DNA of 11,493 nt. Source: Anaerolineae bacterium. GTDB taxonomy: Bacteria; Chloroflexota; Anaerolineae; UBA4142. The first letter of the stretch is position 1. Every line of letters begins with the position of its first letter. Below are positions 5,283 through 11,060 of the stretch, in pieces. Both the position numbers and the translations under genes were made by a program. Location: contig JAOACU010000069.1 in NCBI GenBank assembly GCA_026417715.1, positions 1 through 11,493 on the forward strand, in the 5' to 3' direction. A model generated the notes under the pieces. The model was not told where the DNA came from, did not search any database, and worked only from the letters and a program-made list of their open reading frames with translations.

Positions 5283-5819
5283 ATGCGAGCCAAAGACCTA
5301 CGAAACGTACCTCTCGCCGAAGCCCTGCGCCCGGCGGACGATGATCCAATCGTCATCCCTGAACAACGTGCCCAGATTGACGCCATCATCGAAGAGCATC
5401 GGCACAAGCCCGGTGCCACAATGGTCATCCTCAACGAAATTCAGGAAAAGATCGGACACATCTCCAAGCCGATGCAAAATTACATCGCCGAGAAATTGCG
5501 CGTGCCACTCAAAGATGTGTACGGTGTCGTCACGTTCTACTCGTTCTTTACGATGAAGCCGCGCGGCAAGCATCGCGTTGCGTTTTGTTTGGGGACGGCG
5601 TGCTATGTGAGTGGCGCGGAGATGTTGATTGAAAAGACCCAACAAGTTCTCGGCATCAAACTGGGTGAGACGACGCCCGATCGCAAATTCACCATCGAAG
5701 CGTGTCGCTGTATCGGCGCGTGTTCACAAGCCCCAGCGGTGCTCATTGATAACAACGTGCACGGGCGTAACACGCCGGACAAAATCGTTTCGGTCTTGCG
5801 ACGGTACGAAAAAATCTAA
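5283..5819 (+). CDS. nuoE: NuoE/HymA-like [2Fe-2S] subunit
   Basis: This 178-residue protein is the 24-kDa-type subunit of NADH-oxidising complexes. It has an N-terminal helical part (about 25-85) and a thioredoxin-like domain that binds one [2Fe-2S] cluster with Cys102 and Cys107 (CLGTAC) and Cys143 and Cys147 (CIGAC). The stretch GVVTFYSFF (81-89) is a family hallmark. In complexes it sits next to the NuoF/HymB subunit and passes electrons from or to the NADH/FMN site. ATG 5283 is selected by AAGGAG (5271-5276), 6 nt upstream; an in-frame extension into the repeat array has no support. Its stop overlaps the next start by one base (TAATG), so the two are translationally coupled. A shorter paralogue lies at 9654-10061. 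Confidence 0.93.
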   Translation: MRAKDLRNVPLAEALRPADDDPIVIPEQRAQIDAIIEEHRHKPGATMVILNEIQEKIGHISKPMQNYIAEKLRVPLKDVYGVVTFYSFFTMKPRGKHRVAFCLGTACYVSGAEMLIEKTQQVLGIKLGETTPDRKFTIEACRCIGACSQAPAVLIDNNVHGRNTPDKIVSVLRRYEKI

Positions 5820-6367
5820 TGCTGCGCGAACTCGCCCTCCATATCCTCGATCTCGTCGAAAACAGTTTGAATGCCGGTGCCACACTCGTTACGATTGAAG
5901 TGATCGAGGATGAGAAAAAGGATCAACTCGTCATTCGTGTCAGTGATAATGGGCGAGGGATGGATGCCGAAACGGTGCAGCGTGCAACCGATCCATTCTT
6001 TACCACGCGTACCACGCGTCGCGTGGGATTAGGATTGCCCTTCTTAAAGCAAGCCACCGAGTTGTGCAACGGGAATTTGAAGATTGATTCGTGTCTGGGC
6101 AAGGGCACGACGGTCACGGCAACGTTTCAACACAGTCACATCAATCGAATGCCGCTAGGCGATTTGCCGAACACGATTTTGACGCTTGTGGTCGGCAATC
6201 CCCAAGCCGATTTTGTGTATCGGCACGTTTACAACGAGCGCGTGTTTGAATTCGATACACGTCCACTCAAAGCCACGCTGGACGATGTGCCCTTGAGCGA
6301 ACCCAGTGTCATCGAATACTTGCGACGCGAAATTGCAGATTCGTTGGCACAAATTTACGGCTTGTGA
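5819..6367 (+). CDS. stand-alone HATPase (histidine-kinase-like ATPase) protein
   Basis: The 182-residue soluble protein has a GHKL ATPase domain in its first 110 residues: N-box HILDLVENSLNAGA (Glu14, Asn15), G1 box DNGRGM, an F-box-like TDPFFTTR and a lid motif VGLGLPFL. There is no dimerisation/phospho-acceptor His domain and no sensor domain, so it is not a complete histidine kinase. The C-terminal part (about 115-182) has no family I recognise. Similar short ATPases sit between NuoE and NuoF homologues in hydrogenase clusters of anaerobes; their job is not established. The gene overlaps the stop of nuoE by one base, which implies stoichiometric co-expression and suggests contact with the diaphorase. 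It could phosphorylate a protein partner or act as an ATP sensor (inference). Confidence 0.88.
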   Translation: MLRELALHILDLVENSLNAGATLVTIEVIEDEKKDQLVIRVSDNGRGMDAETVQRATDPFFTTRTTRRVGLGLPFLKQATELCNGNLKIDSCLGKGTTVTATFQHSHINRMPLGDLPNTILTLVVGNPQADFVYRHVYNERVFEFDTRPLKATLDDVPLSEPSVIEYLRREIADSLAQIYGL

Positions 6368-6440
6368 TTTTAGATTTGAGATTGCAGATTGCAGATTGAC
6401 GATCCAAAATCTACAATCTGCAATCTACAATCTGCAATGA
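6366..6440. repeat. inverted heptamer array A3 (5+5 units)
   Basis: Five units GATTTTA, GATTTGA, GATTGCA, GATTGCA, GATTGAC (6366-6400) and five complementary units AAAATCT, ACAATCT, GCAATCT, ACAATCT, GCAATGA (6406-6440) flank the 5-nt loop GATCC. Arms 6381-6398 and 6421-6438 match at 17 of 18 positions. The array begins inside the TGA stop of the preceding gene (6365-6367). It ends in GCAATGA, whose GA forms half of the GAGG ribosome binding site of the next gene. Confidence 0.88.
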
Positions 6441-6447
6441 GGTTGAT

Positions 6448-6813
6448 ATGGCGGTCAAATCACTCGAAGACCTGAAGAGAATCAAAGAAGAAGCACTCCG
6501 TAAACGCGAAATTCGCAACGCGAGCGCGCGTGCGCGCATTACCGTCGCGATGGGTACGTGTGGTATTGCCGCCGGCGCGCGCGATACGATGAAAGCCATT
6601 CTCGATGCCATCGAAAAAGACCAAATCAGCGGTGTGCTCGTGTTGCAAACTGGTTGCATCGGCTTGTGCGAATTCGAGCCGATTGTGGATGTGCAAGTGG
6701 GCGATGAACCCAAAGTGACCTACGGCAAAGTCACGCCCGAACGCGCGCGCGCGATTGTGGCGGAACACATCGTTGGTGGAAAACCCATCAAGGAATGGAT
6801 GATTACGCGATAA
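6448..6813 (+). CDS. small thioredoxin-like [2Fe-2S] ferredoxin
   Basis: The 121-residue cytoplasmic protein has a basic, helical N-terminus (residues 1-30) followed by a thioredoxin-like ferredoxin fold similar to the C-terminal domain of NuoE. Cluster ligands are Cys38 in MGTCGIAAGAR and Cys70/Cys74 in QTGCIGLCEFEP. Only three of the four expected cysteines are present, but the GTCGIAAGA segment is, as I recall it, typical of this subfamily. The end of the domain (VTYGKVTPERA) also fits. Homologues lie between the HATPase and NuoF homologues in hydrogenase clusters and are thought to be accessory electron carriers or small subunits. The start is ATG 6448 with GAGG (6439-6442) 5 nt upstream, partly built by the preceding heptamer array. 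Confidence 0.88.
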   Translation: MAVKSLEDLKRIKEEALRKREIRNASARARITVAMGTCGIAAGARDTMKAILDAIEKDQISGVLVLQTGCIGLCEFEPIVDVQVGDEPKVTYGKVTPERARAIVAEHIVGGKPIKEWMITR

Positions 6814-6857
6814 GTGATTGGTTAACTAGTTGACTAATCACCAATTGACTAATCACT
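6813..6857. repeat. heptamer array A4
   Basis: The spacer reads as successive 7-bp units (AGTGATT, GGTTAAC, TAGTTGA, CTAATCA, CCAATTG, ACTAATC). Outer arms AGTGATT (6813-6819) and AATCACT (6851-6857) are complementary. A 12-bp direct repeat, TTGACTAATCAC, occurs at 6830-6841 and 6845-6856. The array starts at the stop codon of the ferredoxin gene. Units are more degenerate than in the other arrays. Confidence 0.65.
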
Positions 6858-6875
6858 GCCACGAGGTACGTACGC

Positions 6876-8660
6876 ATGCCCAACGAATTCTATCGTTCCC
6901 ATATTTTGGTCTGCACCGATCCTGAATGTTTGGCAAAAGGCGCGCCGGAAATCGAAGACGCGCTGGCGCGTGAATTGGACGCGCGCGGTTTGCGCGACGA
7001 AGTCAATCTCCTCGAAACGTCACGGTTGGGGCACTGTCACGTCGGTCCCGAAATCGTTGTGTATCCCGAAGGCGTGACGTATGTGAATCTTACTCCTGCT
7101 GCCATCACCGAGATCGTCCAAGAGCATTTGCTCAAAGGGCGCATCGTCCAGAAATATCAATTCACTGGCGAAGTACGCAAAGACGAAGAGTTGCGCGCGC
7201 CGACAGCAAAAGAGATGCGGATCGTGATGGCGCGTTGCGGTGTGATTGACCCGGAGAACATTGAAGATTACATCGCCGATGATGGTTACACCGCGCTCGC
7301 GCAGGTGCTCTCGCAGATGACGCCGCGTCAGGTGATTGATGAAGTGACGAAATCGGGTTTGCGTGGGCGCGGTGGCGCGGGTTTTCCCACAGGACGCAAA
7401 TGGGACTTCGCTGCGAATCAAAAATCGGATGTCAAGTATGTCATCTGCAACGCGGATGAAGGTGACCCTGGCGCGTTTATGAATCGGCGGTTGCTCGAAG
7501 GTGATCCGCACGCGGTTCTCGAAGGGATGGCTATCGCCGGTTATGCGATTGGCGCGCATCAGGGCTACATCTATTGCCGCGCCGAATATCCGATTGCCGT
7601 ACGCACGATTCGCATCGCGATTCGCCAAGCGCGCGAGTTTGGTTTTCTTGGCAAGAACATCTTGGGAAGCGGATTCGATTTCGATGTCGAGTTACGCATC
7701 GGCGCGGGCGCGTTCGTGTGTGGTGAAGAGACCGCGCTGATGGCATCCATCGAAGGCAGACGCGGTGAGCCGCGTCCGCGTCCTCCATTCCCAGCAATTT
7801 CTGGTTTGTGGGGCAAGCCGACCATCATCAATAACGTCGAAACACTGGCTAACATTCCCAACATCATTCGACGCGGCGCCGAATGGTTCCAAAGCATCGG
7901 CACGGAAAAAAGCAAGGGCACCAAAACGTTCACGCTCGCGGGCGATGTGGTGCGCACCGGCTTGATCGAAGTGCCACTCGGCATCACGCTCGGTGAAATC
8001 GTTTACGATGTTGCGGGTGGCATCAAGGACGGTCGCAAGTTCAAAGCGATTCAGACCGGCGGACCGATGGGCGGTTGCATCCCCGAACAATTTTTGGACA
8101 CGCCGATTGATTACGAGACACTCGGCGCGCTCGGTTCGATTATGGGTTCGGGCGGCTTGGTCGTGATGGACGATACGACGTGTATGGTGGACATTGCGCG
8201 ATTCTTTATGGAGTTCACGCAAGACGAATCGTGCGGCAAGTGTGTCCCGTGTCGCATCGGCACGCGCCGCATCTTGGAAATTCTCGAACGGATTTGTCGC
8301 GGCGAAGGTGAAGAGGGTGACATCGAACGTTTGGAGAATCTCTCCAAGTTTACGGTCGCGGGAAGTTTGTGTGGTTTGGGACAAGGCGCGCCGAATCCGG
8401 TGTTGACCACGATCAAATATTTTCGCGACGAGTACGAAGCGCACATTCGCGACAAGAAATGTCCCGCCAAAGTGTGCAAGGGTCTCATCACGTATCGCAT
8501 TCTGGAAACGTGCACTGGTTGTATGGTCTGCGCGCGCAATTGTCCCACGCATGCGATTACCGGCGAAAAGAAGCAATTGCACTTTATCAACAACGATTTG
8601 TGCGAACGCTGTGGTATTTGTCTCTCGGTGTGCAAGTTTGATGCGATTGTAGTTGAATAG
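6876..8660 (+). CDS. nuoF: NuoF/HymB-like NADH diaphorase flavoprotein subunit
   Basis: The 594-residue protein is the FMN- and NAD(H)-binding subunit of a soluble NADH-linked complex. Domains in order: N-terminal thioredoxin-like domain (1-100); NuoF core with FMN/NADH motifs GLRGRGGAGFPTGRKW (161-176) and CNADEGDPGAF (191-201); GAGAFVCGEETALMASIEG (276-294); an SLBB region (about 350-400); a [4Fe-4S] site with Cys453, Cys456, Cys459 and Cys499; and a C-terminal 2[4Fe-4S] ferredoxin domain (Cys546/549/552/556 and Cys576/579/582/586). This layout is that of HymB and related hydrogenase or formate-dehydrogenase diaphorases, larger than complex I NuoF. The N-terminal domain keeps Cys13, Cys18 and Cys54, but the fourth ligand position is Arg50, so its [2Fe-2S] cluster may be altered or absent. 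GAGG (6863-6866) lies 9 nt before the ATG. No catalytic partner follows within the window. Confidence 0.95.
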   Translation: MPNEFYRSHILVCTDPECLAKGAPEIEDALARELDARGLRDEVNLLETSRLGHCHVGPEIVVYPEGVTYVNLTPAAITEIVQEHLLKGRIVQKYQFTGEVRKDEELRAPTAKEMRIVMARCGVIDPENIEDYIADDGYTALAQVLSQMTPRQVIDEVTKSGLRGRGGAGFPTGRKWDFAANQKSDVKYVICNADEGDPGAFMNRRLLEGDPHAVLEGMAIAGYAIGAHQGYIYCRAEYPIAVRTIRIAIRQAREFGFLGKNILGSGFDFDVELRIGAGAFVCGEETALMASIEGRRGEPRPRPPFPAISGLWGKPTIINNVETLANIPNIIRRGAEWFQSIGTEKSKGTKTFTLAGDVVRTGLIEVPLGITLGEIVYDVAGGIKDGRKFKAIQTGGPMGGCIPEQFLDTPIDYETLGALGSIMGSGGLVVMDDTTCMVDIARFFMEFTQDESCGKCVPCRIGTRRILEILERICRGEGEEGDIERLENLSKFTVAGSLCGLGQGAPNPVLTTIKYFRDEYEAHIRDKKCPAKVCKGLITYRILETCTGCMVCARNCPTHAITGEKKQLHFINNDLCERCGICLSVCKFDAIVVE

Positions 8661-8727
8661 TGATTAGTGATTGGTGATTAGTCAATCGGTAACTGGCTGA
8701 CCAATCACTAGTCACTAATCACTACTT
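8658..8727. repeat. heptamer array A5
   Basis: Ten contiguous 7-bp units run from TAGTGAT at 8658 to ACTACTT ending at 8727. Arms 8658-8665/8717-8724 and 8666-8674/8701-8709 pair perfectly; the right arm carries one extra unit, as expected from gain or loss of whole heptamers. The first unit includes the TAG stop codon of nuoF. Confidence 0.82.
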
Positions 8728-8738
8728 ACTTACCAGCG

Positions 8739-9590
8739 ATGTTCAGCGACTATGCGACGACGCGTTATTACCGCGTGACGAAGACGAGCGCGGATGAGGT
8801 GACGGGTGCCATCATCGGCGAAAGCCGTTGGGTGTTGTATGTGAACGACATCGAAGTCGTGACGTTGATGGCGACGCCGCGCAACTTGCATCACCTTGCA
8901 CTGGGTTTTTTGCTCTCTGAAAATCTGATTACGGGCTTGGAAGAAATCGCTTCGTTGCGCGTGTACGAATCAGCGGATCGCGCGTACTGGCTGGTGCCCG
9001 CGCTGGGCGTGAACGAGACGCGTGCGATGGCGGTGTGCGAAGAGAACATCGGCACGATTCAAGTGCGACTCACGCGCGACGATTTTCGCGTGCCAGCGCA
9101 TCGCATTTTGACGAGTGGTTGCGGTGGCGGCGTCACGTTTAGCGATTTGTCGTCCCAGCAGACACCGCTCGATTCGACGCGCACCGTGCGCGCGGCACAG
9201 TTGTTCGCGATGATGGATGCGCTGTACGACCAAGCGCAACTCTATCGCGTGACGCGCGGCGTGCACACCTCCGCGCTGACCGACGGCGAAACGATCTTGT
9301 CGTTGGCGGAAGATGTGGGGCGTCACAACACGCTCGATAAAATTCGCGGCGATTGTCTCTTGCGCGGCATCGAGACGCGCGATCAGATTTTGCTTTCGAC
9401 GGGACGTATTTCGTCGGAGATGCTCATCAAAGCCGCCAGAATGCATGTGCCCATCGTTGCGTCGCGCACATCGCCCACATCACTTGCACTGGAACTGGCG
9501 CGCGCGTGGAACATTACACTCATCGGCTATTTGTTGCGCGAGGAGATGCGCGTTTACAACGGTTGGGAGAGGGTGGGGATTAGAGATTAG
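8739..9590 (+). CDS. fdhD: FdhD formate dehydrogenase sulfurtransferase
   Basis: FdhD passes sulfur from a cysteine desulfurase to the molybdenum/tungsten bis-MGD cofactor, a step needed for active formate dehydrogenases. The 283-residue protein has the family landmarks: LMATPRNLHHLALGFLLSEN (43-62), TSGCGGGVTF with Cys128 (125-134), GVHTSAL (174-180), EDVGRHNTLDKI (191-202) and STGRISSEMLIKAA (220-233). It has one Cys in the active loop where the E. coli protein has a CxxC pair; the second position is Gly, a variant I recall from other FdhD proteins. No ribosome binding site is evident before ATG 8739, which follows a heptamer array. The last residues (IRD) and the stop come from the next array. 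Its presence implies that the cell makes a Mo/W formate dehydrogenase, and its placement between diaphorase genes suggests that this enzyme uses them. Confidence 0.93.
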   Translation: MFSDYATTRYYRVTKTSADEVTGAIIGESRWVLYVNDIEVVTLMATPRNLHHLALGFLLSENLITGLEEIASLRVYESADRAYWLVPALGVNETRAMAVCEENIGTIQVRLTRDDFRVPAHRILTSGCGGGVTFSDLSSQQTPLDSTRTVRAAQLFAMMDALYDQAQLYRVTRGVHTSALTDGETILSLAEDVGRHNTLDKIRGDCLLRGIETRDQILLSTGRISSEMLIKAARMHVPIVASRTSPTSLALELARAWNITLIGYLLREEMRVYNGWERVGIRD

Positions 9591-9647
9591 TGATTAGTGA
9601 TTCACAATCTCCAATCTCCAATCTCTAATCTCCAATCTCCAATCTCA
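9578..9647. repeat. heptamer array A6 (ten units in register)
   Basis: Ten perfect-register 7-bp units: GATTAGA, GATTAGT, GATTAGT, GATTCAC, then AATCTCC twice, AATCTCT, AATCTCC twice and AATCTCA. Arm 9578-9588 pairs perfectly with 9620-9630. The first units encode the last three residues and the TAG stop of fdhD (9588-9590). Confidence 0.88.
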
Positions 9648-9653
9648 AAGATT

Positions 9654-10061
9654 ATGAACAACGATCTCGTAGCACAACTTAGGGAAATCAACCAACGCTT
9701 GGGATACATTCCGCGCGCGGAAATTGAAAAATTAGCGCGGGAGATGCGCGTGCCTGCCGCGAAGGTTTTGGGCGTGGCGACGTTTTACTCGCTGTTCAGT
9801 GTTAAACCGCGTGGCAAGCACGTCGTGCGCTTTTGTGAGGACGCGCCGTGTCACGTCGCCGGTGGTCAAGCGGTGTACGATGCGATTCGCACCACGTTGC
9901 AACTAGAGCCGGGTCAAACATCAGCAGATGGCAAATGGACATTTGAGGTGACAAGTTGTCTTGGCATCTGCGGTGTGGGTCCTGTGATGATGGTGGACGA
10001 TGAGGTGTACGGGAACGTGACACCCGAGCGCGTCGTAGAAATTTTGACCGCAGACCGTTGA
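9654..10061 (+). CDS. short NuoE-like [2Fe-2S] protein (second paralogue)
   Basis: The 135-residue protein has the same plan as the NuoE homologue upstream but lacks about 35 N-terminal residues. It has a short helical part (3-45), GVATFYSLFSVKPRGKH (40-56), and a [2Fe-2S] thioredoxin-like domain with Cys61/Cys66 (CEDAPC) and Cys102/Cys106 (CLGIC). All four ligands are present, so it should be functional. An in-frame extension to the left only translates the heptamer array into repetitive sequence, so ATG 9654 is preferred although no clear ribosome binding site precedes it. It lies directly after fdhD. A second NuoE suggests either a second electron-input module or an alternative partner for the NuoF homologue, for example in a formate dehydrogenase complex. 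The partner cannot be determined here. Confidence 0.88.
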   Translation: MNNDLVAQLREINQRLGYIPRAEIEKLAREMRVPAAKVLGVATFYSLFSVKPRGKHVVRFCEDAPCHVAGGQAVYDAIRTTLQLEPGQTSADGKWTFEVTSCLGICGVGPVMMVDDEVYGNVTPERVVEILTADR

Positions 10062-10107
10062 CGCACGGGGACGGCGATAATCGTGTGCTAGCCGTTTGGG
10101 GTGATGT

Positions 10108-10299
10108 ATGGAAGGTATTCAGTTTGTTACCAACGACAAGGGGCAAAAAGTTGCCGTAATGATTGACCTGAAGAAATACGGTGAACTTTGGGAAGATTTC
10201 TATGATAGTCTGACCGCTCGTTTGCGCGCCAAGGAACCCAGAGAGACGTTGGAATCTGTTAAAAAACGTCTTCGTCGGCAAGGCAAACTGAATGGCTGA
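10108..10299 (+). CDS. small antitoxin-like protein of a type II toxin-antitoxin pair
   Basis: The 63-residue protein has a short beta-rich start (MEGIQFVTNDKGQKVAVMID) followed by charged helices (KKYGELWEDFYDSL, then a basic C-terminus). This is the pattern of small Phd/YefM- or RelB-like antitoxins found upstream of RelE-family toxins. The stop overlaps the toxin start by 8 nt, the usual arrangement. The toxin gene after it is broken, so the antitoxin is now solitary, and it may persist as a remnant or a transcriptional regulator. It sits inside the operon between the short nuoE paralogue and the succinate dehydrogenase genes and looks like an insertion. The family assignment is from pattern and context only. 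Confidence 0.7.
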   Translation: MEGIQFVTNDKGQKVAVMIDLKKYGELWEDFYDSLTARLRAKEPRETLESVKKRLRRQGKLNG

Positions 10300-10532
10300 T
10301 TACACGATTACCTTTGCCCGCTCAGCGCGCAGGGAATTGGAATCCTTCGACGCACAGATTGTCAAGCGTATCTTTCCCAAGATCGAAGCGCTAGCCAGAG
10401 AGCCACGACCTACTGGTTGTCGCAAATTGAAGGGTGCGTATCGGTGACTATCGCGTGGTATATGCCGTTTACGATGACGAGCGCCGCGTGGATATTATTG
10501 CGGTGCGGCACCGTAGCAAGGCGTACGAATAG
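10292..10532 (+). pseudogene. RelE-family toxin, disrupted by deletion and frameshift
   Basis: From ATG 10292 the reading frame gives a RelE-like N-terminus (MADYTITFARSARRELESF, then GCRKLKGAYR) and stops at TGA 10445-10447. The missing continuation is in the +1 frame from about 10434: VRIGDYRVVYAVYDDERR, then VDIIAVRHRSKAYE, stopping at 10530-10532. In intact relatives KLKG is followed by a few residues ending in a Trp-Arg-type segment before VRIGDYR. Here that short segment is absent, so the lesion is a small deletion plus frameshift and not just one base. The inferred original could have had the word GGGTGCG at both ends of the deleted piece. The toxin is almost certainly inactive, unless the join is an assembly error. 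Confidence 0.8.
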
Positions 10533-10544
10533 GCATAACAGGCG

Positions 10545-10559
10545 CAACGATAATCGTTG
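10545..10559. repeat. 15-bp palindrome after the toxin remnant
   Basis: CAACGAT (10545-10551) and ATCGTTG (10553-10559) are perfect arms around one central A. It lies 13 bp after the toxin remnant. There is no U-run. Function unknown. Confidence 0.4.
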
Positions 10560-10569
10560 TTAATCCACA

Positions 10570-10597
10570 TCAGCAGTCGGCGGTCTGCTGTCAGCGG
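10570..10597. repeat. short heptamer array A8 upstream of sdhC
   Basis: Four 7-bp units, TCAGCAG, TCGGCGG, TCTGCTG and TCAGCGG, run in register. CAGCAG (10571-10576) and CTGCTG (10585-10590) can pair around an 8-nt loop. It is shorter and more GC-rich than the other arrays but has the same period. A strong ribosome binding site (GGAGG, 10609-10613) for sdhC follows. Confidence 0.55.
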
Positions 10598-10618
10598 TCA
10601 TTTTCAAGGGAGGTTCAA

Positions 10619-10993
10619 ATGTCACTCAACAAACACAAACTTTATCCAGGGCGTGGGCTGGGAATGTGGGCATTTTGGCTCCATCGGCTCACAGGACTTG
10701 CGATTGCAGGTTATTTACTAATCCATATCCTTGTCATTTCGACAGTCGTCGGCGGTGCAGAGAATTTTAACGCCGCGATGAAATTCTTCAAAGCACCGCT
10801 TTTCATCCTGCTCGAAATGGGCTTGATCGCGGTCATTTTGATTCACGGTCTCAACGGCATCCGCATCATCCTCTTCGATTTGGGATACGGCGTCAAAAAC
10901 CAAAAACAAATTTTTATTGCGCTGATGCTGTTGGCGATTATTCCGTTTGTGATCGGTTTCGCGGTGGCTTTGCCGCACATTATTGGAACGTAA
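10619..10993 (+). CDS. sdhC: succinate dehydrogenase/fumarate reductase membrane anchor (SdhC-like)
   Basis: The 124-residue protein has three membrane helices (about 17-40, 60-85, 97-117). Features of a cytochrome b anchor of complex II are the pair His22-Arg23 in LHRLTGLAIAGY, His36 in LLIHI, and His76 in LIHGLNGIRIILFD, which are plausible heme ligands and quinone-site residues. It would hold the catalytic flavoprotein and iron-sulfur subunits at the membrane and exchange electrons with quinone. The GGAGG ribosome binding site (10609-10613) lies 5 nt before the ATG. The order sdhC, sdhD, sdhA is a common one. It shares the HGLNGxR motif with the next gene. Direction (succinate oxidation or fumarate reduction) cannot be read from the sequence. 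Confidence 0.88.
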   Translation: MSLNKHKLYPGRGLGMWAFWLHRLTGLAIAGYLLIHILVISTVVGGAENFNAAMKFFKAPLFILLEMGLIAVILIHGLNGIRIILFDLGYGVKNQKQIFIALMLLAIIPFVIGFAVALPHIIGT

Positions 10994-11039
10994 TACGTAA
11001 TACGCAATACGCGATATTTCGTATTGCGTATCGCGTATC
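10991..11039. repeat. heptamer array A7 with 11-bp hairpin
   Basis: Seven 7-bp units in register: TAATACG twice, CAATACG, CGATATT, TCGTATT and GCGTATC twice. TACGCAATACG (11001-11011) pairs perfectly with 11020-11030 across an 8-nt loop. The first three bases are the TAA stop of sdhC. The unit family is the same as in array A2, nearly 6 kb upstream. Confidence 0.85.
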
Positions 11040-11060
11040 ACTTGTCACAGGAGCAACCCT

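Noticed and set aside
7692..8582. 296-codon open frame on the minus strand inside nuoF
   Set aside because: It is antisense to a fully conserved NuoF with all cofactor motifs; it arises from codon bias.
8739..9590. FdhD inactive because the CxxC pair is incomplete
   Set aside because: Cys128 and all other conserved motifs are present, and a single-Cys loop is, as far as I recall, found in other FdhD proteins; not evidence of inactivation.
9597..9653. Upstream extension of the second NuoE-like protein
   Set aside because: It only translates the heptamer array into repeated Gln-Ser-Pro-Ile-Ser-type sequence; homology starts after ATG 9654.
4411..11039. CRISPR-like arrays in the spacers
   Set aside because: The units are contiguous 7-mers with no unique spacers between them and no cas genes are nearby; they are simple tandem repeats.
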